Assembly: GCF_029407905.1 (NCBI RefSeq)
Contig: NC_073632.1
Location: forward strand, 58,824,964 to 58,888,963
Length of the DNA stretch: 64,000 nt
DNA from: Bubalus kerabau
Lineage: Eukaryota > Chordata > Mammalia > Artiodactyla > Bovidae
Direction: 5' to 3'
Each line of letters starts with the position of its first letter. Position 1 is the stretch's first letter. This document shows positions 59,985 to 64,000 of this stretch, one piece after another. Position numbers and translations under genes: made by a program. The notes below the pieces were generated by a model. The model worked only from the letters and a program-made list of their open reading frames with translations, made no database searches and was not told the DNA's origin.

Positions 59985-60090
59985 TACCTGTTGTGGGCTA
60001 GCCAGTCTTCTAGGTGATTTAAATATACTATTTGTACTCTGTCCAACAACCCACCAAGGTACGTATTATCAATATTTTAAAGTCAGAGAA
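59985..60090 (-). mobile_element. MIR SINE relic
   Basis: Reverse-complement MIR 3' half (CTTCTAGGTGATTTAAATA, ACGTATTATCAATATTTTAA). Confidence 0.5.
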
Positions 60091-60114
60091 AATTGACATC
60101 CACTTGGATACCTA

Positions 60115-60440
60115 GAAGGCGTCTCAAACTTGGCCTCAAAAGAACTATTGGCCACACTTGCTCCAATCAAGTCTTCTGCATCTCAAGAATGCAGGGTCTC
60201 ATCCATCCAGATAATCTCCACTCACTGCTTTGTCATCTCACATCTAATCCATGAACATGTCTAGTTGACTACTGATCCATCTGATTTTCCTCATTTCCAC
60301 TGCCCCATCCCAGTCCAGGCCATCATCATCTTTTCCAGACCAGTACAAGTACCTCCTAACTGGACTCTCCTTCCATCCACCTGCACTCCATTCCCCACAT
60401 AGCAGCCTGTAGTCCTTGAATCTCATCACAACCCAGGAGT
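60115..60440 (+). mobile_element. Ancient L2 LINE fragment
   Basis: Diverged sense L2 (CCTCCTAACTGGACTCTCCTT, CATTCCCCACATAGCAGCC region). Confidence 0.5.
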
Positions 60441-60571
60441 GGCCACATTCTGAGGGTGGCTGTGAAAGCTACCTACTGGTTTGACTTGATGATATTAGCA
60501 GTGTGGCTGTACTTGTGCTCTGCTTTAGGGGAAATGTTTGAAAATTTAAGTTCTTTAAAAATATCAAGTAA

Positions 60572-60842
60572 CTCTGTTGGAGAGGGAGAGGGCGGGAAGA
60601 TTTGGGAGAATGGCATTGAAACATGTAAAATATCATGTATGAAACGAGTTGCCAGTCCAGGTTCGATGCACGATACTGGATGCTTGGGGCTGGTGCACTG
60701 GGACGACCCAGAGGGATGGAATGGGGAGGGAGGAGGGAGGAGGGTTCAGGATGGGGAACACATGTATACCTGTGGCGGATTCATTTTGATATTTGGCAAA
60801 ACTAATACAGTTATGTAAAGTTTAAAAATAAAATAAAATTAA
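60572..60842 (+). mobile_element. Young ruminant LINE-1 3'-end insertion
   Basis: This is a 271-base, 5'-truncated L1 tail carrying the ruminant L1 3' UTR end (GGTTCGATGCACGATACTGG, GGAACACATGTATACCTGTG, ATTTGGCAAAACTAATACAG) and an A-rich tail. It has a perfect 15-base target-site duplication AAAAATATCAAGTAA at 60557-60571 and 60843-60857. The exact duplication and well-kept sequence suggest recent insertion. Confidence 0.93.
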
Positions 60843-60947
60843 AAAAATATCAAGTAAGGACTGATTCACTTATGAAGGGATTAGCAGAGGTATCTGTAAG
60901 CAAACCTAAGAGATAATTATTTTGTTGGAAAATGCTACACTTTATAG

Positions 60948-61461
60948 CATATACCTAGACAGCATATTAAAAAGCAGAGACATTACTTTGCCAACAAAGA
61001 TCCATCTGGTCAAAGCTATGGCTTTTCCGGTAGTCATGTATGGATGTGAGAGTTGGACTATAAAGAAAGCTGAGTGCTGAAGAATTGATGCTTTTGAACT
61101 GTGGTGTTGGAGAAGACTCTTGAGAGTCCCTTGGAGTGCAAGGAGAGCCAACCAGTTCATCCTAAAGGACATCAGTCCTGAATATTCATTGGAAGGGCTG
61201 GTACTGAAGCTGAAACTCCAATACTTTGGCCACCTGATGTGAAGAACTGACTCCTTGGAAAAGACCCTGATGCTGGGAAAGATTGAAGATGGGAGGAGAA
61301 GGGGACGACAGATGATGAGATGGTTGAGTGGCATCACCGACTCGATGGACATGAGTTTGAGTAAACTCCGGGAGTTTGTGATGGACAGGGAAGCCTGGCG
61401 TGCTGCAGTCCATGGGTTCGCAAAGAACTGGACACGACTGAGCAACTAAACTGACTGACTG
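60948..61461 (+). mobile_element. BovB LINE 3' part with target-site duplication
   Basis: C-terminal BovB coding sequence and 3' end, flanked by a perfect 11-base duplication ACACTTTATAG (60937-60947 and 61462-61472). The frame carries TGA at about 61078. Confidence 0.92.
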
Positions 61462-61474
61462 ACACTTTATAGAA

Positions 61475-62390
61475 ACATAATATTTCTTTAAGTGGCAGGC
61501 ACTTAAAATATTAGCTCATTTACTATAATTTATTTGTATAACACTTTGAAGGGATATATTGATTATGTAATGTGAGGAATGTTCATACCCATATATGGAT
61601 AATGTATGTGTCTTAAGTTTTATTATCCTATTCAAACAACAAGTGGTATTTGTATTGCCTATAATTTTGATTTTCATTGAAATCTGACTGCTGGAAGAAC
61701 AAATAACCAAAGAAAGAAGGAAGATAGCCAAGGGAGCTGTCATTCATGGTTCCATGGTTCTGGCTTTTAAACCACTGTTATTCATTTGAGATCAAATTAT
61801 CCAGTGCTGGCTGTGGGATTCATAGATGTCACCGGCTCTGGTTATTTCCAGACTAGGTATACTGGTCCACGAAGCACACACTTGGGTACTAAATATAAGT
61901 CCTGTTTCTCTTGATACAGTGTTACAGTATGTAAAAAATTCTCACATACAGAGATTCATGTTCATGTCTTTGAAAAAGTGTTTCAAAAAGAACCCAACTC
62001 ATTTTTGTATTAGACAAATATGATTTTTAATGATTATCATTAATTTATCAGAAATGCAAATATTTATCTCTTTTTTAATTAGTGGAGACAAGTTACAAAT
62101 GAGAATTCTGTCAATGTTTGCTTAATTGGTATAATTCTCACTTCATTGAAAAGTATTTGCCAATGCTCTTTGTTCAATGATCTGAATTTGCTCTCATGGA
62201 AAAGCAAAAGTAGAAAATGCCTAAACTCCTCCTGTGTGAAAGTGTCTTCTTTCTTTTCTTTTTTAGGGGGACAGGGTTTTCCCAAGGTCTGTGACAAACT
62301 TCTCCTCTCTATGTTTAAGAAATTATTGACTTTGGTGGAGAATTTGTTACTTAAAAGATATATTTGTTAGTCATTTACAGATAATACAGT
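61475..62390. other. Unique AT-rich intergenic DNA
   Basis: No gene or confident repeat recognised. Confidence 0.35.
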
Positions 62391-62395
62391 GCCTG

Positions 62396-62726
62396 TGTGT
62401 GCTTATTTGCTCAGTTTTGTCTGACTCTTTGCAACCCCATGGACTGTAACCTTCCAGGCTCCTCTGTCCATGGGGTTTCTCCAGGCCAGAATTCTGAGAG
62501 AGTTGCCATGCCCTCCTCCAGGGGATCCTCCCAACCAAGGGATCAAACCCAGTCTCCCGCATTGCAGGCAGATTCTTTACTGTCTGAGGCACCAGGGAAG
62601 CCCCCAAGAATACTAGATTGGGTAGCCTATCCCTTCTCCAGGGAATCTTCCCACCCCTGGAATCAAACTGGGGTCTTCTGCATTGCAGGCAGATTCTTTA
62701 CCAGCTGAGCTATCAGGGAAACCCAT
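62396..62726 (-). mobile_element. Bov-tA SINE joined to a second tRNA-like unit
   Basis: 62396-62605 is a full reverse-complement Bov-tA. It is followed at once by a second, partial unit (62606-62726) that again contains the tRNA-derived head and ends ATCAGGGAAACCC. An imperfect ATACAGTG/ATACAATG repeat may be the target-site duplication of the whole. Confidence 0.85.
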
Positions 62727-62849
62727 ACAATGGCTATTCAGCTATTAAAATAATCATATTTTTAAATACCGTTAATGGAAGGGAAAATGAAATATAAGGA
62801 AATTACAAGCCAAATTTCTATTAAAAGTAAGATTATGTTTTGGAAATTT

Positions 62850-63327
62850 AAGATGGTCAGATTCCTTATGCTGACAAAGGTCTGTAGAGTGAAAGCTATG
62901 GCTTTTCCAGTAGTCATGTGTGGCTGTGAGAGCTGAGCTGAGTGCCGAAGGATTGATGCCTTCGAACTGTGGAGCTGGTGAAGACTCTTGAGAGTCCCTT
63001 GGACAGCAAGGAGATAAAACCAGTCAATCCTAAAGGAAATCAACGCTGAATATTTATTGGAAGGACTGATGCTGAAGCTCCAATACTTTGGCCACTTGAT
63101 GCAAAGAGCTGACTCATCAGAAAAAGACCCTGATGCTGGGAAAGGTGAAGGCAGGAGGAGAGGAGGATGACAGACGATGAGATGGTTGGATGTCATCACC
63201 GACTCAATGGGCATGGGTTTGAACAAACTCTTGGAGATGGTGAAGGACAGGGAAACCTGGCGTACTGCAGTGCATGGGGTTGAAAAGAGTTGGACACGAC
63301 TGAGCAACTGAATGACTGAACAACAAC
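62850..63327 (+). mobile_element. BovB LINE 3' part, diverged
   Basis: C-terminal BovB coding and 3' end with several small deletions (for example missing codons around 62928-62936 and 63075). It ends GAATGACTGAACAACAACAA. It is more diverged than most copies here. Confidence 0.88.
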
Positions 63328-63640
63328 AATTCTTTATTTTACTTCAACTTTTCTTTTATTACTTCTTTCTGTTTTTGCTTCCTTCCCCCCATCTCTCCTC
63401 CCTCTTTTCCTTTTTTGTCTGTGGACTTCTCTTCCTCATCTCAGTTCTTTCACCCACGAGTCACATCCTAGGTGATTTCTTCTTCTACCTCTGGACGAAA
63501 TTTATCATCACTGCTAAGTTCACTCATGTCCCTCCATGGCTTCAGCCATGCCTCTGACAGTGATAAACAAATTTTTATCTTCTGGCTTTACCTCCTCTCA
63601 ACACTTGAAATGTATTTCAAGGAGTACCTCAAATTTAACA
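63328..63640. other. Pyrimidine-rich unique DNA
   Basis: No gene or repeat recognised. Confidence 0.35.
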
Positions 63641-63644
63641 TCTC

Positions 63645-64000
63645 CCAAATAATGCTCAAACTACCGCATAATTGCACTCATCTCATACGCTAGTAAAGTA
63701 ATGCTCAAAATTCTCCAAGCCAGGCTTCAGCAATACGTGAACTGTGAACTTCCAGATGTTCAAGCTGATTTTAGAAAAGGCAGAGGAACCAGAGATCAAA
63801 TTGCCAACATCCGCTGGATCATGGAAAAAGCAAGAGAGTTCCAGAAAAACATCTATTTCTGCTTTATTGACTATGCCAAAGCCTTTGACTGTGTGGATCA
63901 CAATAAACTGTGGAAAATTCTGAAAGAGATGGGAATACCAGACCACCTGACCTGCCTCTTGAGAAACCTGTATGCAGGTGAGGAAGAAACAGTTAGAACT
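63645..64000 (+). mobile_element. BovB LINE, reverse transcriptase N-terminal part, runs off the window
   Basis: It begins in the segment AATGCTCAAACTACCGC and continues through the FIDYAKAFDCVDH region to the last base. The TGG codon that is TGA in the 33-kb copy is intact here (about 63816). The rest lies outside the window. Confidence 0.93.

Overview
This is ruminant nuclear DNA, almost certainly from a pecoran such as cattle, sheep, goat or a relative. The evidence is the set of interspersed repeats. There are about ten copies of the BovB (RTE-type) LINE and about a dozen Bov-tA SINEs, with CHR-family tRNA-Glu SINEs, artiodactyl LINE-1 tails and ancient L2, MIR and MER5 relics. Nothing looks prokaryotic or viral.

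The only protein-coding gene I can support is the intronless POU-homeodomain gene POU3F2 (BRN2/OCT7), on the minus strand at 3992-5308. Its probable 3' UTR lies to the left (down to about 1190). Its 5' UTR and promoter (GC box, two CCAAT boxes, a TCF/LEF-like site) lie to the right, inside a CpG-rich domain that continues to about 9.2 kb. Smaller CpG-rich blocks sit at about 11.9-12.6 kb and 14.8-15.8 kb, with an AT-rich block dense in homeodomain-type sites at 13.48-13.76 kb between them. No transposable element is recognisable in the first 16.9 kb.

From 16.9 kb rightwards the window is a gene desert made of repeats and unrecognised unique DNA. From 17 to 23.8 kb there are old antisense LINE-1 fragments interrupted by BovB and Bov-tA. 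From 28 to 31 kb there is a long, shattered minus-strand L2. From 31.2 to 34.9 kb two nearly identical BovB copies face each other as an inverted pair. From 38 to 47 kb there is a nested mixture of L1, L2, CHR, Bov-tA and BovB. From 47.5 to 52.2 kb repeats are scarce, and this stretch holds a 0.5-kb imperfect inverted repeat (50.65-51.17 kb). At 53.7-54.03 kb an isolated CpG-rich block is followed by a TATA-like box and a possible splice donor. From 55 to 64 kb L1, L2, MIR, Bov-tA and BovB return, and one BovB copy runs off the right edge.

I found no new multi-gene system. The items most worth checking are the 50.7-kb inverted repeat, the candidate promoter/first exon at 53.7-54.0 kb, the BovB inverted pair, the repeat-free zone around POU3F2 with its candidate enhancer, and an mRNA 3'-end insertion inside a CHR SINE at 39.5 kb. 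All repeat family names were assigned by eye from memory of consensus sequences, without a search. Boundaries are good to roughly 10-30 bases unless a target-site duplication is stated.
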